NCBI RefSeq assembly: GCF_004341505.2
Contig: NZ_SLYP02000001.1
Location: 1,003,001-1,067,000, forward strand
Reading direction: 5' to 3'
From: Sphingomonas sp. JUb134
GTDB lineage: Bacteria > Pseudomonadota > Alphaproteobacteria > Sphingomonadales > Sphingomonadaceae
Length of the DNA stretch: 64,000 nucleotides
The notes under the pieces are model-generated. The model made no database searches, had not been told where the DNA came from, and was given only the letters and a program-made list of their open reading frames with translations. Shown piece by piece: positions 20,546 to 30,516 of the stretch (the stretch's first letter is position 1; each line of letters begins with the position of its first letter). Made by a program: the position numbers and the translations under genes.

Positions 20546-21502
20546 TCAGGCTTCCTGGATCGCCGACAGGCGCCACTGGCCTTCGGCCCCGCGCTTGAAG
20601 GTCCACAGCTCGACCGCCTGGCTCGGCCGCTCCGGGTCCCCCTCCACCACGGCGCCGCTGCTCCGGTCGAGCATCACGTCGATGCTCTCATACCGCATCG
20701 CAATGGTGGCGTAGTCGGCGTCCTCCTCGCGCCAGGCCTCCGACACCTCCGCGTCGATCAATGCGGTCCCGAAGACGCTGTTGCGCCGACCGGCGGTGGC
20801 GTTCTGGCTGAGTTCCTCGGCGAAATAGGACATCACCTCCGGCGTGGTCCGCGCGCGCAGGCCCGCGAAATCCTCCTTGGAGAAGGCGTCCTGCACCTCG
20901 ATCAGCAGCCGCTCGAAGTCGTGCCGGTCCGCGTCGACGATGTCGATGTCCGCGCTGCGCGGCGCCACGGCGGCGCTGCGAAAGCCCTGGGAGAAGGGCT
21001 GCTGCGGCGCCGGCTGCGGCTGGAAGCCGGCAAACGGGGACGCCATCGCGCCGCCATGCGCCCCGGCGAGCGCGGGCTTGCGACGGAACATGCGGAACAG
21101 GAACCAGACGAGGCCGCCGATCAGGGCGACCTGGAGCAGCGCCATGAGCATCCCTGCGCCGGCAAGCGAACCCAGGCCGCCGCCGAGCAGCGCCCCGATC
21201 AGTCCGCCCGCGATGAGGCCGCCAAGCAGGCCCCTTCCCATGCCGCCCCGCCTGGCAGGAGCGGCCCTGCCGGCCTGCGCCGCCGGGCTTGAAGCAGCCG
21301 GCTTCTCCGTCATCGAGCGCTGCACCGGAGCCGTGGACTTGGGGGCCACCGTGGTGGTGGCCGGTGCGTCATAGGTGCGGGCGCCGCGGCTGCCGAAGCT
21401 TCCTCTCCGGCGCGCGTCCGCATCATCGGGAACGACGAGCATCGCTGCCACGGCGAGACCGGCCGCGATGGCGCCCAGGTTGCCGATCTTGAAGGACTTC
21501 AT
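20546..21502 (-). CDS. Tim44-like domain membrane protein
   Basis: 318 residues. The start chosen (MKSFKIGNLG) has GAGGAAAA just upstream. An N-terminal helix/signal (IGNLGAIAAGLAVAAMLVV) is followed by a basic Ser/Ala-rich linker. A glycine-rich hydrophobic block (about residues 88-135, GLLGGLIAGGLIGALLGGG) probably spans the membrane, and a C-terminal Tim44/NTF2-like domain (about 185-318) contains RHDFERLLIEVQDAFSKED and FGTALIDAEVSEAWREED. Bacterial Tim44-like proteins are inner-membrane proteins of unknown function related to mitochondrial import Tim44. It has a long upstream untranslated gap and is apparently monocistronic. Confidence 0.85.
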   Translation of the reverse strand: MKSFKIGNLGAIAAGLAVAAMLVVPDDADARRRGSFGSRGARTYDAPATTTVAPKSTAPVQRSMTEKPAASSPAAQAGRAAPARRGGMGRGLLGGLIAGGLIGALLGGGLGSLAGAGMLMALLQVALIGGLVWFLFRMFRRKPALAGAHGGAMASPFAGFQPQPAPQQPFSQGFRSAAVAPRSADIDIVDADRHDFERLLIEVQDAFSKEDFAGLRARTTPEVMSYFAEELSQNATAGRRNSVFGTALIDAEVSEAWREEDADYATIAMRYESIDVMLDRSSGAVVEGDPERPSQAVELWTFKRGAEGQWRLSAIQEA

Positions 21503-21901
21503 TGCTTTTCCTCGCATTGGGATTGGGTCGATTGTGCGATGGGGACTGCTGGCTCAAGCCGCGCCATTCGTGGCTGGCGACGCGCCGCTGCGCCGGCTGC
21601 CCGTCGAAGCGGCACGCGGCGTAAGGGGCAGGTCGTTCCGGTCAGCGGCAGTCATCGCGAACTCCATGTTCGGGACTGGCCGGAGAATTGTGGAATCAGC
21701 CAGGCCCCTCATGCTCTGCGGTCCGACATCACACCACGTCGTGGGGTGTCAGAGGGGCCCGGCCCGCTCCCGCAAGCTAGGCGAGGGTGGCCGGCGCTTC
21801 AAGTGCGTCCAGCTCCAAACGGCGCCTGCGGCGACCGGAAACGGATGGCGAGCGATCCAGGAACGGCTAGGGTGATGGGCAAACAAGCAGAGAGGACTGC
21901 C
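21503..21901. other. 399-nt divergent intergenic region
   Basis: This lies between the divergently transcribed Tim44-like and PLP-enzyme genes. It holds no convincing gene. A hairpin (CACACCAC with GTGGGGTG, loop GTC, 21730-21748) with one mismatch stands before AGAGGGGCCC. I looked for SAM- or SAH-type riboswitch features because the next gene handles sulfur amino acids, and saw none. Promoters for both genes must be here, but I could not identify convincing -35/-10 boxes. Confidence 0.4.
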
Positions 21902-23224
21902 ATGAGCGGATCATCGAACCCCGAAACCGAAGCCGAGATCACCGGGGCCACGACCCGCCGCCGGCCACGGCCGGAGATATTGGAGGTGGGCGGCCGCCGC
22001 CTTTCCCCTTCCACGCTGATGATGGGTCACGCCTATGATCCGGCGCTGTCCGAAGGCTCGCTGAAGCCGCCGATCTTCCTGACCTCGACCTTCGTGTTCG
22101 AGAATGCCGCGGCCGGCAAGCGCCACTTCGAAGGGGTGACCGGCAAGCGGCCGGGCGGGGTCGACGGCCTCGTCTACTCGCGCTTCAACGGGCCGAACCA
22201 GGAGATCCTCGAGGATCGGCTGGGCATCTGGGAAGATGCGGAGGACGCGCTGGTCTTTTCCTCCGGCATGTCGGCGATCGCGACGCTGATGCTGGCGCTG
22301 GTGAAGCCGGGTGACGTGATCGTGCATTCCGCCCCGCTCTATGCCGCGACCGAAACCCTGATCGGCCGCATCCTCGGCCGCTTCGGCGTGACCTTCCTCG
22401 ATTTCCCGGCGGGCGCCACCGAGGAAGAGATCGCCACCGTGATCGGGCGGGCAAAGGCGCAGGGCAACGTCTCGCTGATCTATCTCGAGAGTCCGGCCAA
22501 TCCCACCAACGCGCTGGTCGACATTGAGGCGGTCTCCCGCGTGCGCGACCGGCTGCTGGGCGATACCGTGCCGCCGATCGCGATCGACAACACCTTCCTC
22601 GGCCCGCTTTGGCAGCAGCCGCTGCGGCATGGCGCGGACCTGGTGGTCTACAGCCTGACCAAATATGCGGGCGGCCATTCGGACCTGGTCGCGGGCGGCA
22701 TTTCGGGCGCCAAGAAGTGGATCGATCCGGTTCGCATGATGCGCAACACCATCGGCACGATCTGCGATCCGAACACTGCCTGGATGCTGCTGCGCAGCCT
22801 GGAGACGCTGGAATTGCGGATGAGCCGCGCCGGCGAGAATGCGGCCAAGGTCTGCGCCTTTCTGCGCGATCATGCCAAGGTGGAAAGCGTCGGCTACCTT
22901 GGGTTCCTGAAGGAAGGGAGCCGTCAGGCGGACATCTACCAGCGCCATTGCAGCGGTGCCGGATCGACCTTCTCGCTGTACCTGAAGGGCGGCGAGCGCG
23001 AGAGCTTTGCCTTCCTCGACAACCTCAAGATCGCGAAGCTCGCGGTGAGCCTGGGCGGTACGGAGACGCTCGCTTCCTGTCCGGCGGCGATGACGCATCT
23101 GTCGGTTCCGGACCAGCGCAAGCAGGACCTGGGCATCACGGACAACCTCGTGCGCATCTCCATCGGCGTCGAGAATGCCGAGGACCTCATCGCCGACTTC
23201 GACCAGGCACTGAACGCGGTGTGA
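21902..23224 (+). CDS. Cystathionine gamma-synthase-family PLP enzyme
   Basis: 440 residues from ATG 21902, with AGAGAGGAC upstream; other in-frame starts lie farther up without a ribosome site. It is a Cys/Met-metabolism PLP enzyme. The substrate-binding Tyr is in YSRFNGPNQ, the cofactor-binding stretch is FSSGMSAIATLML, the Asp is in AIDNTFLGPLWQQPL, and the Schiff-base Lys is in VYSLTKYAGGHSD. The family contains cystathionine gamma-synthase, methionine gamma-lyase and O-acetylhomoserine sulfhydrylase, and sequence alone does not settle which. It is longer than E. coli MetB by about 50 residues, mostly N-terminal. It is apparently monocistronic, ending at a strong hairpin. Confidence 0.88.
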   Translation: MSGSSNPETEAEITGATTRRRPRPEILEVGGRRLSPSTLMMGHAYDPALSEGSLKPPIFLTSTFVFENAAAGKRHFEGVTGKRPGGVDGLVYSRFNGPNQEILEDRLGIWEDAEDALVFSSGMSAIATLMLALVKPGDVIVHSAPLYAATETLIGRILGRFGVTFLDFPAGATEEEIATVIGRAKAQGNVSLIYLESPANPTNALVDIEAVSRVRDRLLGDTVPPIAIDNTFLGPLWQQPLRHGADLVVYSLTKYAGGHSDLVAGGISGAKKWIDPVRMMRNTIGTICDPNTAWMLLRSLETLELRMSRAGENAAKVCAFLRDHAKVESVGYLGFLKEGSRQADIYQRHCSGAGSTFSLYLKGGERESFAFLDNLKIAKLAVSLGGTETLASCPAAMTHLSVPDQRKQDLGITDNLVRISIGVENAEDLIADFDQALNAV

Positions 23225-23232
23225 TGGACACG

Positions 23233-23262
23233 CGTCCCGCCCCATGCACGTGGGGCGGGACG
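23233..23262. terminator. 12-bp hairpin after the PLP enzyme gene
   Basis: CGTCCCGCCCCA (23233-23244) pairs perfectly with TGGGGCGGGACG (23251-23262), loop TGCACG, 9 nt after the stop. It is very GC-rich and lacks a T tract, like other hairpins in this genome. Confidence 0.7.
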
Positions 23263-23359
23263 AGTGGACTAACGCGCTTCCTCCAGCGCCGCCGATCCGG
23301 CGTCGTTGGAGGGTCCGGCGGCCAGCCCGCGTGCTACTTCCGCCGCAACGAACGCGGGT

Positions 23360-23566
23360 TCAGGCGCTGCGCCCAAGCGCCGCATCTTCCCGCGGCTCGG
23401 TGCGCGGAAGCAGGGACAGCTGTGAAAGAAGGAACGGCAGATCGCCGGTGATCAGCGTATCGTGCGGAAGCGCGAAGGCGTCCTGCAGCAGAGTGCCCAG
23501 CACCGGCGCCCCTTTCCCGGCGGCGGGAGCCTTGGGCGCGTGGGACGGTTCGGTCTCGTGCATCAT
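23360..23566 (-). CDS. Small hypothetical protein (68 aa)
   Basis: The gene starts at tandem ATG-ATG codons (23566 or 23563) with a strong Shine-Dalgarno AGGAGAG about five bases upstream, which is the main reason to believe it. The protein begins MMHETEPSHAPKAPAAGKGA and has a hydrophobic C-terminal half (LPFLLSQLSLLP). There is no signal peptide and no family I recognise. It faces away from the hybrid kinase gene and could share regulatory DNA with it. Codon use and GC look normal for the window. Confidence 0.5.
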   Translation of the reverse strand: MMHETEPSHAPKAPAAGKGAPVLGTLLQDAFALPHDTLITGDLPFLLSQLSLLPRTEPREDAALGRSA

Positions 23567-23864
23567 TCTCTCCTGAGCGGACGCTAGTCCGAAAGCGCGT
23601 GGCCGCAACGCCTTATGTTGCGCGACGCTTCCGGTCGGCGCTCGTACGCCTCGCTTGGGCTTTCCGTCACCGTCAGCGCCGGTATCCCGGCGTTTCGGGC
23701 AGGGTCTTCGCCGCCCGGGGGTGGCACCAACGCCCTTCAGGTACGTTCAGTGGCTTCCCGTTCCGTTGCGTTCCACTACACGCCAGAGAGGGCGCCCGGT
23801 TGATGACGAAGGGTGGAGCGGTGCTGCGGCGCCGTCGGAGAAGAAGGTGGGCGATCAAGGGCTG

Positions 23865-26282
23865 ATGACTGGCACGAACGAAGAACTGCAGAGCCGTCTG
23901 GAAGCGCTGGAAGCCGAAGCCACGCACCTGCGAGCACAGCTCGGCCGCGCGCGTACGATCCTCGACAGCAGCGCCGACTTCGCCGTGGTCGCAGGGCGGG
24001 AGAAAGCGGACGTCGCCGCAGCACTGGAGGCTAGCGAACTCCAGTTCCGCACCTTTGCCCAGGCCATGCCCAACCAGATCTGGGCGGCGCGGCCGGACGG
24101 CGCGATCTATTGGTTCAACGATCAGGTCTACGCTTACTCGGGCTGGTCCGCGGACGAACTCCTCGGCGCGGACGGCTGGCAGCGCTTCGTCCACCCGGAG
24201 GATGTTCCTCCGACCGTCGAAGCCTGGCGCCAGGCGCGCGAGCGCGGTGACGTGTACGAGCATGAATATCGCCTGCGAAATCGCGAGGGGGAGTACCGCT
24301 GGTTCCTGACCCGCGGCGAGCCGGTCCGCGACGAAGAGGGCAACGTCACCGGCTGGGTCGGCACCAACACCGACATCGAGGATCAGAAGCAGAGCGAGGC
24401 CACCAGCGTCGCGGATCGCGACCGGCTTTGGTCGATGTCGCAGGAGCTGATGCTGGTCTGCACCTTCGAAGGGGTGATCACCGCGGTGAACCCCTCGGCA
24501 AAGCGCCTGCTGGGGTGGGATGAGGCCGAGATGGTCGGCGCGCGTCTCGCAGACTTCCTCCACCCCGACGATCTCGTCGCGACCGCCGCAGAGGTCGAGA
24601 AGCTCGGCGACGGCGTCACCACGCTGGCGTTCGAGAACCGCTATCGCACCAAGTCGGGCGACTATCGCCTGCTTGCCTGGACTGCGGTTCCGGAGGCCGG
24701 GCGCATCCATGCGGTCGCGCGGGACATCACCAATGAGCGCCAGCTGGCCCTGGAGCGCGAGCGCATCTGGAAGCTGTCCCCCGTGTTGAAGGTCGTGACC
24801 AACTCGGAAGGCTTTATCACCGACGTCAATCCGTCGTGGACGACGCTGCTGGGGTGGAGCCGCGAGGAATCGGTGGGCCAGCGCAGCACGGAGTTCGTGC
24901 TGGAGGAAGAGGCCAGCTGGCAGGCGCGGGTGGAAACGCTGGCATCCGGCAAGCCGCTGCGGAACTACCGCATGTCCCTGCGGACGAAGCAGGGCGAAAG
25001 CCGGCTGGTGGAATGGACCACCGTCCCGGAGAACGGCATGTTCTATGGCTTCGGCCGCGACATCACCGCAGAGGCGGCAGCGGCCGTGGCGCTGGAGGAA
25101 GCCGAGGCGGCGCTGCGCCAATCGCAGAAGATGGAGGCAGTCGGCCAGCTGACCGGCGGCATCGCGCACGACTTCAACAATCTGCTGACCGGCATCACCG
25201 GCAGCCTGGAGATCCTGGAGGTCCGGATCGCGCAGGGGCGGTTCGGCGAGGTGGAGCGCTATGTGGCTGCCGCGCGCGGCGCCGCCAAGCGTGCCGCCTC
25301 CCTGACGCACCGGCTGCTCGCCTTCTCCCGGCGCCAGACGCTCGATCCGAAGCCCACGGCCGTGAACCGGCTGATCGACGGCATGGAGGAGCTGATCCGT
25401 CGCACCGTAGGACCGGAAATCGAGGTGGAGGTGGTCGGTGCCGCCGGCCTCTGGGCAACGCTGGTCGATCCGAACCAGCTCGAGAACGCGCTGCTGAACC
25501 TGTGCATCAACGCGCGCGACGCGATGCCGGAGGGCGGGCGCCTGACGATCGAGACGTGCAACCGCTGGATCGATCGCCGTGCGGCACGGGAACGAGACCT
25601 GGAGCCGGGGCAATATGTCTCGCTGTGCGTGTCCGATACGGGTGTCGGCATGTCCCGGGAGGTGATCGACAAGGCGTTCGATCCCTTCTTTACGACAAAG
25701 CCGATCGGAGCGGGCACGGGGCTCGGCTTGTCGATGGTGTACGGCTTTGCGCGGCAGTCCGGCGGCCTCGCTCGCATCTATTCCGAAGTCGGCGAAGGCT
25801 CGATGGTCTGCCTCTACCTGCCGCGGCACCATGGCGAGGCGGAACCCGAGCCGGAGCTCGGCACGCTTGCCGATGCGGAGCAGGCCGGACAGGGCGAGAC
25901 GGTGCTGGTGGTGGACGACGAACCGACCGTCCGGATGCTGGTGATCGAGGTGCTCGACGAACTCGGCTATTCGGCACTGGAGGCAGGCGACGGGGCAGCC
26001 GGGCTCAAGATCCTCCAGTCGGATGCGCGCATCGACCTGCTGGTGACCGACATCGGCCTGCCGGGCGGCATGAACGGGCGCCAGATGGTGGATGCCGCCC
26101 GCCAGAGCCGGGCTGATCTGGAGGTGCTCTTCATCACCGGCTATGCCGAAAACGCGCTGATCGGGAACGGCCAGCTGGAACCGGGCATGCATGTCATGAC
26201 CAAGCCCTTTGCCATGGAATCGCTTGCCTCCCGCATCCGGGAACTCATCGCCAGGGGCGTGGAGCGGCGTCTGCAAGCCTAG
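23865..26282 (+). CDS. Hybrid sensor histidine kinase, PAS domains plus receiver
   Basis: 805 residues from ATG 23865, preceded by CAAGGG; the frame is open further upstream but that part is low-complexity. A short coiled coil (residues about 2-30) precedes three PAS domains (about 60-180, 185-300, 305-420), the first containing [19 protein letters not shown]. HisKA has [16 protein letters not shown] with His435. HATPase has [16 protein letters not shown] and [19 protein letters not shown]. The receiver has VVDDEP and [10 protein letters not shown] with Asp729. No transmembrane helix is evident, so the signal is probably intracellular. The catalytic core is closely similar to the kinase at 10126-12903, so the two are probably paralogues. 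Confidence 0.93.
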   Translation: MTGTNEELQSRLEALEAEATHLRAQLGRARTILDSSADFAVVAGREKADVAAALEASELQFRTFAQAMPNQIWAARPDGAIYWFNDQVYAYSGWSADELLGADGWQRFVHPEDVPPTVEAWRQARERGDVYEHEYRLRNREGEYRWFLTRGEPVRDEEGNVTGWVGTNTDIEDQKQSEATSVADRDRLWSMSQELMLVCTFEGVITAVNPSAKRLLGWDEAEMVGARLADFLHPDDLVATAAEVEKLGDGVTTLAFENRYRTKSGDYRLLAWTAVPEAGRIHAVARDITNERQLALERERIWKLSPVLKVVTNSEGFITDVNPSWTTLLGWSREESVGQRSTEFVLEEEASWQARVETLASGKPLRNYRMSLRTKQGESRLVEWTTVPENGMFYGFGRDITAEAAAAVALEEAEAALRQSQKMEAVGQLTGGIAHDFNNLLTGITGSLEILEVRIAQGRFGEVERYVAAARGAAKRAASLTHRLLAFSRRQTLDPKPTAVNRLIDGMEELIRRTVGPEIEVEVVGAAGLWATLVDPNQLENALLNLCINARDAMPEGGRLTIETCNRWIDRRAARERDLEPGQYVSLCVSDTGVGMSREVIDKAFDPFFTTKPIGAGTGLGLSMVYGFARQSGGLARIYSEVGEGSMVCLYLPRHHGEAEPEPELGTLADAEQAGQGETVLVVDDEPTVRMLVIEVLDELGYSALEAGDGAAGLKILQSDARIDLLVTDIGLPGGMNGRQMVDAARQSRADLEVLFITGYAENALIGNGQLEPGMHVMTKPFAMESLASRIRELIARGVERRLQA

Positions 26283-26380
26283 CCGATGCGGGCGGGCACC
26301 GAGGGCCAGTAGCGGCGCGGGCCCGTCGTGCTCGGCGTTGGTGAGGCCTGGCGTCTCCGGAAGCGCGGAACCGGGCTGCG

Positions 26381-26749
26381 TCAGCGCGCGTGCAGCGCCG
26401 CCAATGCGATGCCGGCCAGGTTCTGGCTCCGCTTGACGTACCGGATGCGGGTCCGGCCCTCCGGCCTCGGCATCTGCTGGAATCGTTCGAAGTGGCGCAG
26501 GCAGGAAGGCGGGCATCGCACCAGGCCGTTCGCCTGCGCGATCACCGCTGCCGCGTCGCCCAGCAGAACGGCGTCCGTCACACCCATCGCATGGGCGCAC
26601 TGCATCGCCTCGATCAGCGCGAGCCACTCGGCATCCATGCTGGTGCCGGGGCCGAGCCCGCGCTGGACGAGGCTCCGTCCGCCCACGACGACCGCCAGCT
26701 CCATGCCGATCGGCAGAGGCCGGCTGCCGCCGTCGAAGAACAGCTTCAC
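26381..26749 (-). CDS. RNase H-like (reverse-transcriptase-like) protein
   Basis: 122 residues from a GTG that overlaps the rluE stop (GTGA); a second GTG four codons upstream is possible. RNase H-fold motifs are visible: [10 protein letters not shown] (first Asp), [11 protein letters not shown] (Glu) and [15 protein letters not shown] (third Asp). The last acidic or His residue of RNase HI is not obvious: the C-terminus reads [17 protein letters not shown]. The family covers RNase HI-like proteins acting on RNA/DNA hybrids, but the loss of a metal ligand suggests altered or absent catalysis. Coupling to rluE links it to RNA metabolism. Confidence 0.7.
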   Translation of the reverse strand: MKLFFDGGSRPLPIGMELAVVVGGRSLVQRGLGPGTSMDAEWLALIEAMQCAHAMGVTDAVLLGDAAAVIAQANGLVRCPPSCLRHFERFQQMPRPEGRTRIRYVKRSQNLAGIALAALHAR

Positions 26750-27285
26750 GCGTCGCGCCACGCGCCGGACGAAAGATCGCCGAGCACCCAGTCGCCGATC
26801 CGCCAGCGGACCAGCCGCAAGGTCGGGTGGCCGACCGCCGCCGTCATCCGACGTACCTGCCGGTTGCGGCCCTCACGGATGGTGAGCTTCAGCCAGCAGT
26901 CGGGAATGCTTGCGCGAACGCGGATCGGCGGGTCCCGCGGCCAAAGCGCCGGATCCTCGATCCGCTCCACCTCCGCGGGACGGGTCGGGCCGTCGTTCAA
27001 CAGCACTCCGGTCCGCAGCCGCTCGAGCGTTCCCTCCGAGGGAATCCCCTCGACCTGGACGAGATAGGTCTTCGGCAGCTTGAAGCGCGGATCGGCGATG
27101 CGCGCCTGCAACCGCCCGTCGTCGGTCAGGAGCAAGAGCCCCTCACTGTCCCGATCCAGCCGCCCGGCCGGGTAGATGCCGGGGATCTTCACGAAATCCG
27201 ACAGCGTCGCACGGGTCGTCGGGCTGCCGCGGTCGGTGAACTGGCTCAGCACTCCATAGGGCTTGTTGAAGAGGACCAGCGTCAT
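26746..27285 (-). CDS. rluE: 23S rRNA pseudouridine synthase, RluE/RsuA family
   Basis: 179 residues. The catalytic Asp is in [19 protein letters not shown], the hallmark of the RsuA/RluB/E/F family, and [14 protein letters not shown] and [11 protein letters not shown] complete the pattern. There is no N-terminal S4 domain, as in RluE, which makes a pseudouridine in 23S rRNA helix 89 (position 2457 in E. coli). The start overlaps the end of the FAD-protein gene by 4 nt (ATGA), so both belong to a minus-strand operon. Confidence 0.88.
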   Translation of the reverse strand: MTLVLFNKPYGVLSQFTDRGSPTTRATLSDFVKIPGIYPAGRLDRDSEGLLLLTDDGRLQARIADPRFKLPKTYLVQVEGIPSEGTLERLRTGVLLNDGPTRPAEVERIEDPALWPRDPPIRVRASIPDCWLKLTIREGRNRQVRRMTAAVGHPTLRLVRWRIGDWVLGDLSSGAWRDA

Positions 27286-28898
27286 TGCGCGCCGAGGCTC
27301 TGCGCCACGGCTTCGGCGACCTTGATGCCGTCCACGGCCGCGGACAGGATTCCGCCGGCATAGCCCGCGCCCTCGCCGGCCGGGAACAGGCCCGCGGTGT
27401 TGAGGCTCTGGAAATCGTCGCCGCGCGTGAAGCGCACGGGCGAGGAGGTGCGCGTCTCGACGCCGGTCATCACCACGTCGGGATGGTCATAGCCCTGGAT
27501 CTGGCGCCCGAACACCGGCAGCGCCTCGCGCATCGCCGCGATCACGAAGTCGGGGAGGCATTCGGCGAGGTCGGTGGGGTGCACGCCGGGGCGGTACGAT
27601 GGAACGACCGAGCCGAGCGAGGTGGAGGGGCGGCCCGCCAGAAAGTCCCCCAGCCGCTGGGCGGGGGCCTTGTAGTTCGACCCGCCGGCGACGAAAGCGC
27701 GCTCTTCCCAATGGCGCTGGAGGGCGATGCCCGCGAGTGGGTTCCCTGGATAGTCGCGGGCAGGATCGATCGCGACGACAAAGCCGGAGTTGGCGTTGCG
27801 CTCGTTGCGCGAATATTGACTCATGCCGTTGGTGGCGACCCGGCCTTCTTCCGACGTCGCGGCGACCACCGTGCCGCCGGGGCACATGCAGAAGCTGTAG
27901 ACCGTCCGCCCGTTCGAGCAGTGGTGCGAGATATGATATTCTGCCGCACCCAGGATGCGGTTGCCGGCGTCCTGCCCGAAGCGGGCGCGGTCGATCCAGG
28001 ATTGCGGATGCTCGATGCGCACCCCGATCGAGAACGGCTTGGCTTCCGCATGGACGCCGGCCTCGTGCAGCATCGCAAAGGTGTCGCGGGCACTGTGCCC
28101 GATGGCCAGCACCACCCGCTCGGCCGGCAGGTATTCGCCGCCGTTCAGGTGGAGTCCGCGCAGGCGCCGTTCGCCGGAGCCATCTGTCGCCACGTCCAGT
28201 CCGTCGACCCGGGTGGAGAAGCGGTACTCACCGCCCAACGCCTCGATCGTCTCGCGGATGCTTTCCACCATCGTCACGAGGCGGAAGGTGCCGATATGCG
28301 GGTGCGCCTCCGTCAGGATCTCCGGGGGGGCACCCGCCTTCACGAACTCGGTCAGCACCTTGCGGTTGAGGTGGCGCGGGTCCTTGATGCGGCTGTAGAG
28401 CTTGCCGTCCGAGAAGGTGCCGGCTCCGCCCTCGCCATATTGCACGTTGGACTCCGGGTTGAGCACGCTGCGGCGCCACAGCCCCCAGGTGTCCTTGGTG
28501 CGTTCGCGCACCACCTTGCCGCGCTCCAGCACGATCGGGCGGAAGCCCATCTGCGCGAGGATCAGGGCGGCGAAGAGCCCGCACGGGCCGGCGCCGATGA
28601 CGACGGGACGCGGGGTGTCGGCCGGCGCCGTGCCGACCGGGCGATAGCGCGTGTCCGGCGTCGGCTGCACATGCGGGTCGCGCCGGAACCGGGCGAGGAC
28701 GGCGGATTCGTTCTTCAGCGAAACGTCGACCGAGTAGACGAGCTGGATGTCGGTCCGGTCGCGCGCATCATGGCCGCGCCGCGCGACCGAAAAACGGACG
28801 AGCTCGCGCGGGGTGATGCGCAGCCGCTTGGTGATCGCTGCCGACAGCGCCTCGTCGGCATGGTGGAGCGGCAGTTTCAACTCGGTGATGCGGATCAT
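27282..28898 (-). CDS. FAD-dependent dehydrogenase of the COG2509 type
   Basis: 538 residues. The N-terminal ~95 residues form the small domain typical of this family ([20 protein letters not shown]). The FAD Rossmann motif is [40 protein letters not shown] and [19 protein letters not shown] are characteristic of this conserved but poorly characterised flavoprotein group, annotated as NAD(P)/FAD-dependent oxidoreductase. The C-terminus ([19 protein letters not shown]) closes the FAD site. It is the first gene of a coupled operon with rluE and the RNase H-like gene. The substrate is unknown. Confidence 0.88.
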   Translation of the reverse strand: MIRITELKLPLHHADEALSAAITKRLRITPRELVRFSVARRGHDARDRTDIQLVYSVDVSLKNESAVLARFRRDPHVQPTPDTRYRPVGTAPADTPRPVVIGAGPCGLFAALILAQMGFRPIVLERGKVVRERTKDTWGLWRRSVLNPESNVQYGEGGAGTFSDGKLYSRIKDPRHLNRKVLTEFVKAGAPPEILTEAHPHIGTFRLVTMVESIRETIEALGGEYRFSTRVDGLDVATDGSGERRLRGLHLNGGEYLPAERVVLAIGHSARDTFAMLHEAGVHAEAKPFSIGVRIEHPQSWIDRARFGQDAGNRILGAAEYHISHHCSNGRTVYSFCMCPGGTVVAATSEEGRVATNGMSQYSRNERNANSGFVVAIDPARDYPGNPLAGIALQRHWEERAFVAGGSNYKAPAQRLGDFLAGRPSTSLGSVVPSYRPGVHPTDLAECLPDFVIAAMREALPVFGRQIQGYDHPDVVMTGVETRTSSPVRFTRGDDFQSLNTAGLFPAGEGAGYAGGILSAAVDGIKVAEAVAQSLGAQ

Positions 28899-28930
28899 GG
28901 CCGCGCCTTACATCGAGATCCGCGCGCTTG

Positions 28931-29431
28931 CTAACCTTGCTCGTTCGCCGCAGCCTCGGGGGCCTCCGGCTTGAGGTTCCAGCCGCCGATCTGCGCATAA
29001 AGCGCGTCGCGCAGTTCCCGCACCCGGGCGTTGAGCGCCTTGAGTTCCTCCACCCGCTGGCCGGACGATGACAGTAACGCCTCGGCGAGGCAGCCGGTCC
29101 TGGTACGAAGCTCGCGGCCGTCCGGGGTCAGCGCGACCAGTACCTGCCGTTCGTCCTCGGGATTGCGGGTGCGCTGCACCAGGCCGGCGGCCTCCAGGCG
29201 CTTGAGGAGCGGCGTCAGCGTGCTCGATTCCAGCGCCAGTCGCTCCGCGATCCGGCCGACCGTCTGACCGTCCTCCCGCCACAGGATGTTGAGCACCAGA
29301 TACTGCGGATAGGTGAGCCCGAGCTGGTCCAGCAACGGCTTGTACACGCGCTGGATCGCCATGCTCGCGGAGTAGAGGCCGTAGCAGAGCTGGTCATCCA
29401 GCGGCAGCAGCGTCTCTGCGACGTCCGTCAT
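28931..29431 (-). CDS. ohrR: OhrR-type MarR-family peroxide sensor
   Basis: 166 residues. The N-terminus LDDQLCYGLYSAS matches the OhrR redox motif, with the reactive cysteine at residue 16. A winged helix follows (TVGRIAERLALESSTLTPLL, then KRLEAAGLVQRTRNPEDERQ). OhrR is a dimer that represses ohr until the cysteine is oxidised by organic peroxides. No ohr gene lies next to it; the nearest upstream gene on the same strand encodes an alpha/beta hydrolase, separated by a hairpin. The tail (PEAPEAAANEQG) is unusual and acidic. Confidence 0.8.
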   Translation of the reverse strand: MTDVAETLLPLDDQLCYGLYSASMAIQRVYKPLLDQLGLTYPQYLVLNILWREDGQTVGRIAERLALESSTLTPLLKRLEAAGLVQRTRNPEDERQVLVALTPDGRELRTRTGCLAEALLSSSGQRVEELKALNARVRELRDALYAQIGGWNLKPEAPEAAANEQG

Positions 29432-29537
29432 TCCTCACTCCTGGTGCAACCGCGCCGCGGCACACCGCACATATCGCGATAATCTTTCGATGGACAAGCC
29501 CGTGCGCGAGGAGGACGGAAGGCGCAAAAGGACGAGT

Positions 29538-29568
29538 CTCCCCGGAGCGCTGCTCCGGGGAGCCTTTT
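29538..29568. terminator. Terminator-like hairpin between hydrolase and ohrR genes
   Basis: A perfect 11-bp stem, CTCCCCGGAGC with GCTCCGGGGAG, loop GCT (29538-29562), with CCTTTT on the plus side and a T run a few bases beyond on the minus side. It lies just after the hydrolase stop and probably ends that transcript, leaving ohrR with its own promoter in 29432-29537. Confidence 0.75.
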
Positions 29569-29572
29569 GGGA

Positions 29573-30403
29573 TCAGCCGCGGAAGAAGGCGAGCAGATCG
29601 GGATTGATGACCTCCGGATGGGTCTGCGCCATGCCGTGGGGCAGGCCCTCATAGGCCTTGAACGTGGCGTTCTTCAGCAGGCCCGCCGCCTTGGGGCCAT
29701 GATTGGCGAAGGGCACCACCTGGTCGTCGGTGCCGTGCATCACCAGCACCGGAACGTCGATCGCCTTCAGGTCCTCGGTGAAATCCGTTTCGGAGAATGC
29801 CTTGATGCAGTCGTACTGCGCCTTGGCGCCGCCGGCGAGGCCTTGGCGTGACCAGTTGTCGATCAGGCCCTGGCTGACCTTCGCGCCCTCCCGATTGAAG
29901 CCGTAGAAGGGTCCGGACGCGACCTCGCGGTAGAATTCGGGACGATTGGCGACGAGCGCGGCCCGGAAGCTGTCGAACAGCTCGATCGGCACGCCATCGG
30001 GATTGGTGTCGGACTTGACCATGACCGGCGGCACGGCACCGATCAGCACCGCCTTGGCGACGCGGCCCGGCTCGGCGCGGGCAACATAGTGCGCCACTTC
30101 GCCGCCACCGGTGGAGTGGCCGACGTGGATCGCGTCCTTCAGATCCAGCGCGTTGACCAGTTCCGCCACGTCGGCGGCATAGGTGTCCATTTCGTTTCCA
30201 GTATCCGTCTGCGTCGAACGACCATGGCCGCGGCGGTCGTGGGCGATCACACGATAGCCCTCGCCCAGGAAGAACAGCATCTGGTTGTCCCAATCGTCCG
30301 CCGACAGCGGCCAGCCGTGATGGAACACGACGGGCTGGGCATCCTTGCTGCCCAGGTCCTTGTAGAAGATTTCCGTGCCATCCTTCGTGGTGATCGTCGC
30401 CAT
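29573..30403 (-). CDS. Alpha/beta hydrolase, non-haem chloroperoxidase/arylesterase type
   Basis: 276 residues from MATITTKDGTEIFYKDLG, with GAGGAG upstream. The oxyanion HGW is in VVFHHGWPLSADDWDNQM, the nucleophile in VGHSTGGGEVAHYVAR, the Asp in LVMHGTDDQVVPF and the His in GLPHGMAQTHPE. This is the cofactor-free haloperoxidase/arylesterase (perhydrolase) family, whose members hydrolyse esters and can form peracids. It is cytoplasmic. It is divergent from a GlxA-type regulator gene and followed by ohrR, suggesting regulation by one or both. Confidence 0.9.
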   Translation of the reverse strand: MATITTKDGTEIFYKDLGSKDAQPVVFHHGWPLSADDWDNQMLFFLGEGYRVIAHDRRGHGRSTQTDTGNEMDTYAADVAELVNALDLKDAIHVGHSTGGGEVAHYVARAEPGRVAKAVLIGAVPPVMVKSDTNPDGVPIELFDSFRAALVANRPEFYREVASGPFYGFNREGAKVSQGLIDNWSRQGLAGGAKAQYDCIKAFSETDFTEDLKAIDVPVLVMHGTDDQVVPFANHGPKAAGLLKNATFKAYEGLPHGMAQTHPEVINPDLLAFFRG

Positions 30404-30516
30404 CGCTTGTCTCCTCGGTGAAGGCGGCAGGAGCGCCGCTGTCGAAGATGATGTACAAGGGGCAGGGTGGCGGCACGCGTGGGGGAAGTGACACAGTGCG
30501 AGGCGAAACTGACAGG

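Noticed and set aside
21503..21901. SAM/SAH riboswitch upstream of the PLP enzyme
   Set aside because: I could not match any riboswitch core; only one imperfect hairpin is seen.
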